A stretch of 64,000 nt of DNA from Cellulosimicrobium marinum (GCF_020551945.1 NZ_JAJBZH010000007.1:51914-115913); one strand, 5' to 3'; positions 1 to 8,450 are shown, counted from the first letter of the stretch. Translations and numbers: made by a program. Notes: generated by a model from the sequence alone, not told the origin.

Positions 1-206
1 CGGGTCTACCATCCGCCGCTCGTGCCTCGCGGCTCCCGCCAGACCCGCCACGACCCGCGACGTCCCGCCCCGCCCCACCCGCTCGTGCCTCGCCGCTCCC
101 GCCAGTCCCGCCACGACCCGCGACGTCCCGCCCCGCCCCACCCGCTCGTGCCTCGCGGCTCCCGCCAGTCCCGCCACGACCCGCGACGTCCCGCCCCGCC
201 CCACGC
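1..206. repeat. Structured repeat element, copy A, with 63-bp tandem partial copies
   Basis: Units beginning GCTCGTGCCTCG recur at 18, 81, 144 and (degenerate) 207, giving a 63-bp period. The first unit is the 3' part of a full element whose 5' stem runs off the window edge: CGGGTC (1-6) can pair with GACCCG (52-57). Between them lie TACCATCC, an inner hairpin GCCGC (15-19)/GCGGC (29-33) with loop TCGTGCCTC, and CTCCCGCCAG. Later units lack the 5' stem and TACCATCC. The same element occurs at 36879-36983 and 60477-60557. The 63-bp period keeps reading frames open on both strands, but no gene is supported here. Confidence 0.9.
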
Positions 207-219
207 GCTCGTCCGCCGT

Positions 220-282
220 GCCGAGGTAGAACCCTGGTTGGTCGAGGTAGAGCTCTGGTCGGTCGAGGGAAAGCGCTGGTCG
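220..282. repeat. Three imperfect 21-bp tandem repeats
   Basis: Three 21-bp units start at 220, 241 and 262, with the core GTCGAGGTAGAGCTCTGGT and substitutions between units. They sit between the structured repeat cluster and lplA. A related 20-bp pair (core GAGGTAGTACCGAGGT) follows the other intergenic structured element at 37095-37135, and a single related copy lies at 9702-9718. Function unknown. Confidence 0.75.
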
Positions 283-323
283 GGTCGGGGCGACGGCGGG
301 GAGGTGCCGTGCGCCGTCGGGCA

Positions 324-329
324 TAGGCT
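324..329 (+). promoter_or_regulatory. -10 box (TAGGCT) for leaderless lplA
   Basis: TAGGCT ends six bases before the GTG start of lplA, too close for a 5' UTR, so transcription probably starts at the start codon. No convincing -35 is visible. Confidence 0.5.
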
Positions 330-335
330 GGGCGG

Positions 336-1385
336 GTGCGCGGAGAGTACAAGGTCCCTGGTGGCAAGCTCGTGGCGGTGGACGTCGAGGTGGAGGCGGG
401 GAGGCTCGCGCGCGTCGCGGTGAGCGGGGACTTCTTCCTCGAGCCCGACGACGCGCTGGAGGACATCGACGGCGCGCTGACCGGGATGCCGGAGACGGCG
501 ACGGTCGCGCAGCTCGCGCACGCGGTGCAGGGTGCGTTGGACGACGACGTGACGATGGTCGGGTTCTCGCCGGAGGCGGTCGCGATCGCGGTGCGTCGGG
601 CGCTGGGGCACGCGACGGGCTGGGGCGACCACGAGTTCCAGGTGGTCCACGAGGGGCCCGAGAGCCCGGCGATGCACCTCGCGCTCGACCAGGTGCTCAC
701 GGAGGAGCTCGACGCGGGCACGCGCGGCCCGACGCTGCGGATCTGGGAGTGGGCGTCGCCGGCCGTGATCATCGGGTCGTTCCAGTCGCTGCGCAACGAG
801 GTCGACGCCGACGGGGCCGAGCGCCACGGCATCACGGTGGTGCGGCGCATCTCGGGCGGGGGAGCGATGTTCGTCGAGCCCGGCAACACGATCACGTACT
901 CGCTGTACGTGCCCGCGTCGCTCGTCGAGGGGTTGAGCTTCGAGCGGTCGTACGCGTTCCTCGACGACTGGGTGCTCGGGGCGCTCGCGGACGTCGGGGT
1001 CGAGGCGACGTACAAGCCGCTCAACGACATCGCGTCCCCGGCGGGCAAGATCGCGGGGGCGGCGCAGAAGCGGCTGCGCGGCGGTGCGGTGCTGCACCAC
1101 GTGACGATGGCGTACGACATCGACGCCGCGAAGATGACCGAGGTGTTGCGGATCGGCCGCGAGAAGCTGTCGGACAAGGGCACGACGAGCGCGAACAAGC
1201 GCGTGGACCCGGTGCGGTCGCAGACGGGCATGGCGCGCGAGGACGTCATCGAGGCGTTCAAGGCCCACTTCCGTGGGCGGTACCGCACGGTCGACGGGTC
1301 GGTCACGCCCGCCGAGCGGGCGCGGGCGGCCGAGCTCGCCCGGACGAAGTTCTCGACGCCGGAGTGGACCGCCCGGGTGCCCTGA
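336..1385 (+). CDS. lplA: Lipoate-protein ligase A family protein
   Basis: Predicted to activate lipoate (or octanoate) with ATP and attach it to lipoyl domains of 2-oxoacid dehydrogenase E2 subunits and GcvH, in the cytoplasm. The 349-residue protein has an N-terminal accessory domain (residues 1-90, MRGEYKVPGGKLV start) fused ahead of the BPL/LplA catalytic domain. That domain shows RRISGGGAMFVEPGNT, the glycine-rich RRxSGGG lipoate-binding motif, and a conserved lysine in ASPAGKIAGAAQ. The accessory domain occurs at the N-terminus or as a separate protein in this family. The GTG start lies six bases after TAGGCT. lpdA, which acts on lipoylated complexes, is in the same window but not linked. 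Biotin ligase activity is unlikely from the motif pattern. Confidence 0.85.
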   Translation: MRGEYKVPGGKLVAVDVEVEAGRLARVAVSGDFFLEPDDALEDIDGALTGMPETATVAQLAHAVQGALDDDVTMVGFSPEAVAIAVRRALGHATGWGDHEFQVVHEGPESPAMHLALDQVLTEELDAGTRGPTLRIWEWASPAVIIGSFQSLRNEVDADGAERHGITVVRRISGGGAMFVEPGNTITYSLYVPASLVEGLSFERSYAFLDDWVLGALADVGVEATYKPLNDIASPAGKIAGAAQKRLRGGAVLHHVTMAYDIDAAKMTEVLRIGREKLSDKGTTSANKRVDPVRSQTGMAREDVIEAFKAHFRGRYRTVDGSVTPAERARAAELARTKFSTPEWTARVP

Positions 1386-1469
1386 CGGCGGGCGGCCACG
1401 GCACGGTTCACCCGGGTGACCTCGCCGGCCGGGTTTCCCTCCACCCAGCCATGGCAGTAATCTTCGCCT

Positions 1470-3179
1470 ATGGGCACAGGAGTGGAAGATAGTTTCAGCA
1501 CGTCGGTCGTCGTCCCCGACGACCTCCTGCGTGCCGTCAACGGCGTCCTCCTGCCGGGGTTCACCGGGGCCGACGTGCCGCCCGCCTGGCTCGAGGACGC
1601 TGCCCGCCACGGGCTCGCGGGCGTCATCTACTTCGGCCACAACACGCCCGACGTCGCCACGACGGCCCGGCTCTCGGCCCGCCTCCGCGCGATCTCGCCC
1701 GACCTCCTCGTCGCGATCGACGAGGAGGGAGGTGACGTCTCGCGCCTCGAGGCGCTCACCGGGTCGGGCCTGCCGGGCAACGGCGCCCTCGGGGTCGTCG
1801 ACGACGTCGAGCTCACCGAGGAGACGGGACGCGCGCTCGGCCGCCTGCTCACCGCGGTCGGCGTCGACCTCGACCTCGCCCCCGACCTCGACGTGAACTC
1901 CGACCCGGACAACCCCGTCATCGGCGCACGCTCGTTCGGTGCCGACCCGGCGCTCGTCGCGCGCCACGGCGCGGCGTTCGTCCGCGGGCTCCACGGCGGG
2001 GGAGCCGGGGCGTGCGGCAAGCACTTCCCGGGCCACGGCGCCACGAACGTCGACTCGCACCTGTCCCTGCCCGTCGTCGACGCCGACACCGCGCTCCTGC
2101 GGGCACGCGACCTGCCGCCCTTCGCCGCGACGACCGGCCCGCGCGTGGACCCGGCGGACCGCCTCGACGCGCTGATGACCGCGCACGTCGTCGTGCCTGC
2201 CCTCGGGTCGTTGCCCGGGACGCTCGAGCCGGCCGTCTCCGCTCTCGCCCGCGAGCTCGGGTTCGACGGTCCCGTCGTCACGGACGCCCTCGACATGGGC
2301 GCACTCTCCGCCTACGCCACGGACGACACCCGGACCACCGCAGACGCCCCGACCACCGCAGACGCCCCGATCGCCGGGGACGTGCACGCCGTCGGCGAGC
2401 TCGCCGTGCGCGCGATCGAGGGCGGCGCCGACCTGCTGTGCCTCGGCACGACCGTCGCGCGCGACGACGAGACGCTGTTCCGCCAGGCGCAGGTCGCGCT
2501 CCTCGCCGCCGTCGGGTCCGGACGCGTGAGCGTCGAGCGCCTCCGCGCCTCCGCCGCGCGGACGACGGCCGCTCTCGCGGCGATCCGCGCGCGCCAGGCG
2601 GCGTCCGGCGTGACCTGCTCGCCCGAGTCCGCGGAGGCCGCCCTCGCCGCGCTGGGCGAGGTGGGCGCCGCCGCGGCGGCACGCGCGGTCCGTCTCGTCC
2701 CGTCCCCGACCACGGACCTCCCCCTGACCACCGCACCCGACGTCGTGGACCTGCGCCTGCGCTTCGACCACGCCGCGGGCCGTGCCGCCCCGCACGTCCA
2801 GCGCGCGTTCGACGCCGCGTTCGGCGAGGGCGAGGTGCGCCACCTGCGCCCGGCGGACCCCGACGCCTGGGCGCAGGCGATGGCGACGGTGGGCGAGTCC
2901 GACCGCCCGCTCGTCGTCCTGACGCGCGAACCCGTCCCCGGGTCGGGGGAGCGGGCGCGCCTCGACGAGCTCCTGGCCGCGCGGCCGGGCCTGGTCGTCG
3001 TGCACACCGGGTTCCCGGGCGCCGTCGGGCACTGGTTCGGCGCGTCGCCCGGCGGGCCCGTGCCGCCCGCGGTGGTCGTCGCGTGCGGGAGCGGCCGGGC
3101 GAACTCCCGGGCCGCCGTCGCACGCCTCGTCGCGGCCCCGGGGAACCCCGACCGCGCGGAGCGGGAGGGCGACCGGTGA
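1470..3179 (+). CDS. nagZ: Beta-N-acetylhexosaminidase, GH3 (NagZ-type)
   Basis: Predicted to remove GlcNAc from GlcNAc-anhydroMurNAc or MurNAc peptides during cell-wall recycling. The 569-residue protein has the GH3 TIM barrel: DEEGG near residue 84, KHFPGHG at 184-190 followed by DSHLSLP, and VTDALDMGAL with the likely nucleophile Asp272. A C-terminal alpha/beta extension of about 200 residues makes it longer than proteobacterial NagZ (about 340), as in Gram-positive NagZ proteins. No signal peptide is visible, which favours a cytoplasmic location. Just after the nucleophile motif an 18-bp direct duplication (2333-2368) encodes TTADAP twice. It is the first gene of a nagZ-anmK-murQ operon and overlaps anmK by 4 bp. 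Alternative in-frame start: GTG at 1482. Confidence 0.88.
   Translation: MGTGVEDSFSTSVVVPDDLLRAVNGVLLPGFTGADVPPAWLEDAARHGLAGVIYFGHNTPDVATTARLSARLRAISPDLLVAIDEEGGDVSRLEALTGSGLPGNGALGVVDDVELTEETGRALGRLLTAVGVDLDLAPDLDVNSDPDNPVIGARSFGADPALVARHGAAFVRGLHGGGAGACGKHFPGHGATNVDSHLSLPVVDADTALLRARDLPPFAATTGPRVDPADRLDALMTAHVVVPALGSLPGTLEPAVSALARELGFDGPVVTDALDMGALSAYATDDTRTTADAPTTADAPIAGDVHAVGELAVRAIEGGADLLCLGTTVARDDETLFRQAQVALLAAVGSGRVSVERLRASAARTTAALAAIRARQAASGVTCSPESAEAALAALGEVGAAAAARAVRLVPSPTTDLPLTTAPDVVDLRLRFDHAAGRAAPHVQRAFDAAFGEGEVRHLRPADPDAWAQAMATVGESDRPLVVLTREPVPGSGERARLDELLAARPGLVVVHTGFPGAVGHWFGASPGGPVPPAVVVACGSGRANSRAAVARLVAAPGNPDRAEREGDR
2333..2368 (+). repeat. 18-bp tandem duplication inside nagZ
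   Basis: GACCACCGCAGACGCCCC occurs twice back to back, encoding a repeated Thr/Ala/Asp/Pro segment in the loop after the catalytic aspartate of NagZ. It keeps frame. Probably a slippage product in a tolerant loop. Confidence 0.85.
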
Positions 3180-4459
3180 TCGTCCTGGGGCTGTCCTCCG
3201 GGACGTCGGTCGACGCGATCGACGCCGCCGCCGCGGACCTCACGCTCGGGCCCGACGGCGTCCTGCGGATGCGCCCCCTGGGGCACACCGAGTACTCGTG
3301 GCCGGCGGCCCTGCGCGAGCGCATCCTCGCGGCGCTGCCCCCCGCCGCCGTCGGCGTGGCCGAGGTCGCCCAGCTCGACACGCTGATCGGGCAGGAGATC
3401 GGCCGCGCGGGCCGCCGCGCGATCGACGACGTCGCGGGCGGCGACGCCGACCTCGTCGCGTCGCACGGCCAGACCCTCTACCACTGGGTCGTCGGCGCGC
3501 GGGCCCGCGGGAGCCTCCAGCTCGGGAACGCGGCGTGGATCGCGGAGCACGTCAAGCGACCCGTGGTGAGCGACTTCCGGGTGGCCGACATCGCGGCGGG
3601 CGGGCACGGCGCGCCGCTCGTCAGCGTGCTCGACGCGCTGTGGCTCGGGCGCGACCCCGACGACGCGGACGCCGGGCTCACGGCGGCGCTCAACGTCGGC
3701 GGCATCGCGAACGTCACGCTCGTCGGCCGGGTCGACGACCCGGTCACGGGCTGGGACACGGGCCCCGGCAACTGCCTGCTCGACGTCGCGGTCACCGCGC
3801 TCACCGACGGGCGGCTCACCTACGACCGTGACGGCGCGCTCGCCGCGCAGGGCACGGTCGACGAGGTCGCGCTCGCCGCCCTGCTCGACGACCCGTACTT
3901 CGCGGCTCCCGCACCGAAGTCGACGGGCCGCGAGCTGTTCGACGCGACCTACGTCGCGCGCCGCCTCGCCGCCGTGCGGCCGGGGCTCGCGGGGCCGGAC
4001 CTCGTCGCCACGCTCACCGAGCTCACCGCGGTGAGCGTCGCCGACGCGCTCGCCGGGCACGGCGTGCGCCGCGTCGTCGTCTCCGGCGGCGGGGCCCGCA
4101 ACCCGGTGCTCCTGGACCGGCTGCGGGTCGCGCTCGACGCGCGGGTCGCGCCGGGCTGCGCGGTGGTCACCGCGGACGACCTCGGGATGCCGGGCGACGC
4201 CAAGGAGGCGTACCTGTTCGCCCTGCTGGGCTTCCTGTCCGCGCACGGCCTGCCCGGGACCGCCGCCGGCGAGCACCGGCGCCGTGCCACGGGCGCGCGC
4301 CGGGCCGCCGTCCTCGGGTCGCTCACCCCGCCCGGGCCCCTGCCGTGGGACGCGCCGACCACCCCGGTGCGCCGCCTCGTCCTCGCCACCACGCCGCCGG
4401 GGGCCGCCCCGCGCGAACCCGGCCCGACCCCGGGGCCGACGAAGGGAAGTGCCCGATGA
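3176..4459 (+). CDS. anmK: Anhydro-N-acetylmuramic acid kinase
   Basis: Converts 1,6-anhydroMurNAc plus ATP to MurNAc-6-phosphate, the step between NagZ and MurQ in peptidoglycan recycling. The GTG start at 3176 overlaps the nagZ stop (GTGA) and gives 427 residues. The N-terminus reads VIVLGLSSGTSVDAIDAA, the family's ATP-binding GxxSGTSxD signature. Further family motifs are SHGQTLYH, AGGHGAPLV, NVGGIANVT, WDTGPGNCLLD and VVSGGGARNP. A proline-rich tail of about 40 residues follows the kinase fold. It overlaps murQ by 4 bp (ATGA), so all three genes should be translationally coupled. The reading frame is open further upstream, but that part is shadow sequence inside nagZ. Confidence 0.93.
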   Translation: MIVLGLSSGTSVDAIDAAAADLTLGPDGVLRMRPLGHTEYSWPAALRERILAALPPAAVGVAEVAQLDTLIGQEIGRAGRRAIDDVAGGDADLVASHGQTLYHWVVGARARGSLQLGNAAWIAEHVKRPVVSDFRVADIAAGGHGAPLVSVLDALWLGRDPDDADAGLTAALNVGGIANVTLVGRVDDPVTGWDTGPGNCLLDVAVTALTDGRLTYDRDGALAAQGTVDEVALAALLDDPYFAAPAPKSTGRELFDATYVARRLAAVRPGLAGPDLVATLTELTAVSVADALAGHGVRRVVVSGGGARNPVLLDRLRVALDARVAPGCAVVTADDLGMPGDAKEAYLFALLGFLSAHGLPGTAAGEHRRRATGARRAAVLGSLTPPGPLPWDAPTTPVRRLVLATTPPGAAPREPGPTPGPTKGSAR

Positions 4460-5397
4460 CCGAACCGTCGACCACCACCGAGGAGTGGCACGACCTGCTG
4501 CGCCTCGCGTCGCCGACCGAGGAGCGCAACCCGCGCACCGCGGACGTCGACCTCCTGCCGACCGCCGACGTCGTGCGCCGCATCACGGACGAGGACACCG
4601 GTGTCGCGACCGCCGTGCGCGCGCAGCGCGACCGGATCGCGGCCGCGGTGGACCTCGCGGTGGAGGCGCTGCGCTCGGGCGGGCGCGTGCACTACGTCGG
4701 CTCGGGCACGTCGGGGCGGCTCGGGGTGCTCGACGCGGTCGAGCTCCTGCCGACGTACGGCGTGGGGGACGAGTGGTTCGTCGCCCACCTCGCGGGCGGC
4801 GTCGGCGCGATGATGCTCGCGGTCGAGGGCGCCGAGGACGACGTCGCGCTGGGCCGGGCGGACGTCGACGCGGTCGGGCCGGACGACGTGGTGGTGGGAC
4901 TGGCCGCGAGCGGCCGCACCCCCTACGTGCGCGGCGCGCTCGACGTCGCGCGCGAGCGCGGCGCACGGACCGTCCTCGTGTCCGCGAACCCCTACGCCCC
5001 GCTCGCGCGGGACGTCGACGTCGCCATCCTCGTGGACACCGGCCCGGAGGTCGTCACCGGGTCGACGCGCATGAAGGCAGCGACGGCGCAGAAGCTCGTG
5101 CTCAACACGTTCTCGACCGCGACGATGATCCGGCTGGGCAAGACGTACTCGAACCTCATGATCGACGTGCGCCCCACGAACCAGAAGCTGCGCGCGCGCA
5201 TCGTGCGCATGCTCGTCCAGGCGACCGGCCTGGAGCCGGAGGCGTGCGAGGACGTGCTGCGGTCCGCGGACGGTGAGGTGCACGTCGCGCTCGTCATGCT
5301 CCTCGGCGGGGTGGACGACGCCGCGGCGCGGGACGCGCTGCGTGGTTCGGGGGTCGCGGGGGTGCGGCAGGCGCTCGCGCGGCTCGGCGTGCGCTGA
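4456..5397 (+). CDS. murQ: N-acetylmuramic acid 6-phosphate etherase
   Basis: Cleaves the lactyl ether of MurNAc-6-phosphate to give GlcNAc-6-phosphate and D-lactate. The 313-residue length matches the family (about 300). Recognised by PTEERNPRTADVD near the N-terminus, the SIS sugar-phosphate domain with YVGSGTSGRLGVLDAVELLPT, VVGLAASGRTPYV, and GPEVVTGSTRMKAATAQK carrying the conserved glutamate and lysine. The ATG at 4456 overlaps the anmK stop and is preceded by GAAGGGAAG. The frame extends upstream to 4345, but that lies within anmK. Last gene of the recycling operon, convergent with the glucose dehydrogenase gene 9 bp away. Confidence 0.95.
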   Translation: MTEPSTTTEEWHDLLRLASPTEERNPRTADVDLLPTADVVRRITDEDTGVATAVRAQRDRIAAAVDLAVEALRSGGRVHYVGSGTSGRLGVLDAVELLPTYGVGDEWFVAHLAGGVGAMMLAVEGAEDDVALGRADVDAVGPDDVVVGLAASGRTPYVRGALDVARERGARTVLVSANPYAPLARDVDVAILVDTGPEVVTGSTRMKAATAQKLVLNTFSTATMIRLGKTYSNLMIDVRPTNQKLRARIVRMLVQATGLEPEACEDVLRSADGEVHVALVMLLGGVDDAAARDALRGSGVAGVRQALARLGVR

Positions 5398-5406
5398 GCG
5401 CGACGG

Positions 5407-6468
5407 TCAGGGCAGGGCGCCGCCGAGGTCGAGCACGACCTTGACGTCGTCGGGCCGGGCGTCGAGCGCGTCGTGCACGTCGTCGAGGTCCACGTGGCGC
5501 GTGAGCAGGGCGGCGAGCCAGTCGCGGTCCGCCTCGGCGAGGACCTGGGCCGCACCGCGGTAGTGGGAGACGTTCGCGTTGACCGAGCCCACGACGACGT
5601 CGTTCTCCAGCACGAGGCCCCGGTTCAGCGCGCCCGCGTCGACCTGGACCCCGTGGCCCGCCGACGACACCCCGGTGAGGCACGTGACGCCGTAGTGCGA
5701 CGTCCGCGACATCGCGTCGACGACCACCTGGCGCGCGCCCGTCGCCTCGACGACCACGTCCGGTGCGAGCTCGTCCATGACGTCGGCGGACGGGCCCGCG
5801 TGGTACGTCGCGCCGAGGCGGCGCACGAGGTCGGGCTTCGGGCCGTCGTCGACCCGGTCGAGGACGTGCACGTCGAGGCCGCGGCGGACCCCGACGAGGG
5901 CGGCGAGCAGGCCGATCGGTCCCGCGCCGGTGACGAGCACGCGCTCCGGCTCGAACCACGCGCGGCCGCCGACCGCGTCGACCTGCTCCCACGCCTTGAC
6001 GACGACGCTCGTCGGCTCCACGAGCACGCCGACCTCGCCGAGGGCGGCGTCGACGCGCACCGCGTAGTCCGCCTCGACGGTCCACCGCTCGCTCGCGTAC
6101 CCATGTCGCCCGGCGATGCCACGCTCGGTGTACAGGCCGTTGCGGCACATGTCGAACTGTCCGCGGGCGCAGGCCCCGCACGGCACCGGGTCGGGTCTGC
6201 GGACCACCCCGGCCACCAGGTCGCCCGGGGAGAACCCGCTGCCGTCCGGCGCGCTGAGCACCCGTCCGAGCGACTCGTGCCCGAGGACGAGGCGGTCCTC
6301 CCCGTCCGGTGCGCGCCCGTGCTCCCCGGCGACGATCTCGCGGTCCGTCCCGCAGATCCCCACGAGCAGCCCCTCGACGAGCAGCTCGCCGGGACCCGCC
6401 TGCGGCTCCGGGACGTCCTGCACCGCGAGCGACCCGGCGTCGCCGGGCACCAGCGTCAGTGCGCGCAT
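5407..6468 (-). CDS. Zinc-dependent glucose 1-dehydrogenase-like enzyme
   Basis: Medium-chain dehydrogenase/reductase of 353 residues, probably oxidising glucose to gluconolactone with NAD(P)+. Visible features are GICGTDREI (catalytic zinc cysteine), GHESLG, a structural-zinc CGACARGQFDMC segment, the Rossmann motif VTGAGPIGLLAALVG, and a C-terminal VGSVNANVSHYR typical of the Glu_dehyd_C group. The ATG at 6468 is preceded by GGAGGGAGAG. It starts 44 bp after the GH15 gene on the same strand, so the glycosidase may supply glucose to it. Substrate is inferred from family and neighbour; another polyol or sugar is possible. Confidence 0.8.
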   Translation of the reverse strand: MRALTLVPGDAGSLAVQDVPEPQAGPGELLVEGLLVGICGTDREIVAGEHGRAPDGEDRLVLGHESLGRVLSAPDGSGFSPGDLVAGVVRRPDPVPCGACARGQFDMCRNGLYTERGIAGRHGYASERWTVEADYAVRVDAALGEVGVLVEPTSVVVKAWEQVDAVGGRAWFEPERVLVTGAGPIGLLAALVGVRRGLDVHVLDRVDDGPKPDLVRRLGATYHAGPSADVMDELAPDVVVEATGARQVVVDAMSRTSHYGVTCLTGVSSAGHGVQVDAGALNRGLVLENDVVVGSVNANVSHYRGAAQVLAEADRDWLAALLTRHVDLDDVHDALDARPDDVKVVLDLGGALP

Positions 6469-6512
6469 CGTGCTCTCCCTCCGTCGTGCGTCCCCGGTCC
6501 GGCCGGGGAGGT

Positions 6513-8342
6513 TCACCGGGTCGACCGCGCGGCGGCCTCCTCGCCGTCCCGCGACGTCGTGCCGTGCCGGCCGGGCCGGGCGCCCGACGCGAGCGTCAGG
6601 GCCGCGTTCACGAGCCCGACGTGGCTGAACGCCTGCGGGACGTTCCCGAGCTGGCGACCCGCGCGGGTGTCGAACTCCTCGGCGAGCAGCCCGAGGTCGT
6701 TGCGCAGTCCGAGCAGGCGCTCGAAGAGGGCCTGCGCCTCGTCGCGCCGCCCGATCCCCGCGAGCGCCTCGACCAGCCAGAACGTGCAGATGAGGAACGC
6801 GCCCTCCTCGCCCGGCAGGCCGTCGACGCGCCCGTCGGCGGCGGTGTCGTAGCGCAGGAGCAGCCCGTCGGCGTCGAGCTCGCGCTGCACGGCGTCCACG
6901 GTGCCGACGACGCGCGGGTCGTCCCAGGGCAGGAAGCCGACGCGCGGCAGGAGGAGGAGCGCCGCGTCGACGCCGCGCGAGCCGTAGAACTGGGTGAACG
7001 TGTTGCGGTCGGGGTCGTAGCCGTGGGCGAGGACGTCGGCGCGGATCTCGTCGCGCAGCGCGCGCCACCGGTCGACCGGCCCGTCGAGGCCGTGCTCGGT
7101 GACGGCCCGGACCGCGCGGTCGACGCCCGCCCATGCGAGCACGCGGGAGTGGACGAACGCGCGCGGCTCGCCACGGATCTCCCACAGGCCGTTGTCGAGG
7201 TCGGTCCAGTGCCCCTCGAGGTAGTCGAGGAGGGCGCGCTGGAGCGCCCACCCGTCCTCGGTCGCCGCGATCCCGGCCTCGCGGCCCAGGTGGAGGGAGT
7301 CGAGGACCTCGCCCCAGACGTCGAGCTGGTGCTGGTCGTAGGCGCCGTTGCCGGTCCGCACGGGGGCGGAGCCCTCGTAGCCGGGGAGCCAGTCGAGGGT
7401 CTGCTCGGTGAGGCGGCGGGAGCCGTCCAGGGCGTACATGATCTGCAGGTCGGCCGGGTCGCCCGCGACGGCGCGCAGCAGCCACTCGCGCCAGCGTCGC
7501 GCCTCGCGCCGGTAGCCGGTGGCGACGAGGGCCTGGAGCGTGAACGTCGCGTCGCGCAGCCACGTGTACCGGTAGTCCCAGTTGCGCACGCCGCCGAGCT
7601 GCTCGGGCAGCGACGTCGTCGCGGCGGCGACGATGCCGCCGGTCGGTTCGTGGGTGAGCGCCTTGAGGGTGACGAGTGAGCGGGTCACGGCGTCTCGCCA
7701 CGGGCCGTCGTAGGTGGACCGTGCGCTCCACGCGCGCCAGAAGTCGAGGGTCCGCGCGAGGGCGTGCCCGGCGTCGAGGGGGCCGCCTGCCGGGGCGTGG
7801 GACGGACGGCGGTCGAGCACGAACGGGACGGGCACGCCGGGCACGGCGTCGAACCGTGCCCGCACGGACCCGTCCTCGACGGTCGTCGCCACCGGGGTGC
7901 GCAGGGTGACAGCCTCCGGACCCGCGACGGCGCTCACCGTCTCGCCGTGGGTGACCCAGGGCACGACGCTGCCGTAGTCGAACCGCAGCCGCAGGTCGGA
8001 CTCCACCGGCACGCGCCCGCCGCGCGCCTCGACGATCCGCACGAGGTCCGGCGCCTCGTCGCGCGGCGGCATGAGGTCCGTGACGGTGAGCTCGCCCTCG
8101 GGGGTGCGCCACGTCGTCTCCAGGACGAGGGTGTCGTCGACGTAGCGCCGCGACGTGCACGCCCCGGCACCCGCCGGGGCGATGCGCCACCGGCCGTGCT
8201 CCTCGGTCCCGAGCAGCGCCGCGAAGCACGCGGGCGAGTCGAACCGTGGCAGGCACAGCCAGTCGACCGAGCCGTCGCGGCCGACGAGCGCCGCCGTCTC
8301 CAGGTCGCCGACGATCCCGTAGTCCTCGATGCGTCCCGCCAT
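6513..8342 (-). CDS. Glycoside hydrolase family 15 protein (glucoamylase/trehalase type)
   Basis: Cytoplasmic 609-residue GH15 enzyme, predicted to release glucose from trehalose or alpha-glucans. It begins MAGRIEDYGIVGDLETAALV, typical of the actinobacterial GH15 trehalase/glucoamylase group. An N-terminal beta-sandwich (about 1-200) is followed by an (alpha/alpha)6 barrel with NWDYRYTWLRDATFTL, LPGYEGSAPVRTGN, GLWEIRGEPRAFVHSR and a second acidic cluster GEEGAFLICTFWLVEAL. No signal peptide. The chosen ATG at 8342 begins the conserved domain. The frame stays open to 8447, but that Arg/Pro-rich extension reads through repeated intergenic sequence. Upstream of, and probably co-transcribed with, the glucose dehydrogenase gene. 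Confidence 0.88.
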   Translation of the reverse strand: MAGRIEDYGIVGDLETAALVGRDGSVDWLCLPRFDSPACFAALLGTEEHGRWRIAPAGAGACTSRRYVDDTLVLETTWRTPEGELTVTDLMPPRDEAPDLVRIVEARGGRVPVESDLRLRFDYGSVVPWVTHGETVSAVAGPEAVTLRTPVATTVEDGSVRARFDAVPGVPVPFVLDRRPSHAPAGGPLDAGHALARTLDFWRAWSARSTYDGPWRDAVTRSLVTLKALTHEPTGGIVAAATTSLPEQLGGVRNWDYRYTWLRDATFTLQALVATGYRREARRWREWLLRAVAGDPADLQIMYALDGSRRLTEQTLDWLPGYEGSAPVRTGNGAYDQHQLDVWGEVLDSLHLGREAGIAATEDGWALQRALLDYLEGHWTDLDNGLWEIRGEPRAFVHSRVLAWAGVDRAVRAVTEHGLDGPVDRWRALRDEIRADVLAHGYDPDRNTFTQFYGSRGVDAALLLLPRVGFLPWDDPRVVGTVDAVQRELDADGLLLRYDTAADGRVDGLPGEEGAFLICTFWLVEALAGIGRRDEAQALFERLLGLRNDLGLLAEEFDTRAGRQLGNVPQAFSHVGLVNAALTLASGARPGRHGTTSRDGEEAAARSTR

Positions 8343-8393
8343 GCGTGCGCGTGCCTCCTGGTCGTCCGGTCGCGTGCGCCCCCGAGTATTCGC

Positions 8394-8450
8394 GCCGGGG
8401 CGCGGCGCCGCACGTCGGGGTCGCGCCGCCGGGGCGCGGCGCCGCACGTC
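8394..8450. repeat. Two 23-bp direct repeats containing GCGGCGCCGC
   Basis: Identical 23-bp copies occupy 8394-8416 and 8428-8450, a 34-bp period. Each carries the 10-bp palindrome GCGGCGCCGC. The second ends two bases into the stop codon of the PLPBP gene. They lie in the PLPBP-GH15 intergenic gap and could be a paired operator for the GH15 gene or a simple duplication. Confidence 0.8.

Noticed and set aside
1-206. Possible CRISPR array
   Set aside because: The units are contiguous 63-bp tandem copies with no unique spacers and no cas genes nearby.
22-423. A 133-codon plus-strand open frame containing 21-residue repeats
   Set aside because: The 63-bp DNA repeat is divisible by three, so any frame stays open; the peptide is Arg/Pro-rich and runs into lplA in another frame.
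6-3032. A 1008-codon open frame on the minus strand opposite nagZ and lplA
   Set aside because: Arg/Gly/Asp-rich composition without domains, lying antisense to well-recognised genes; a high-GC shadow frame.
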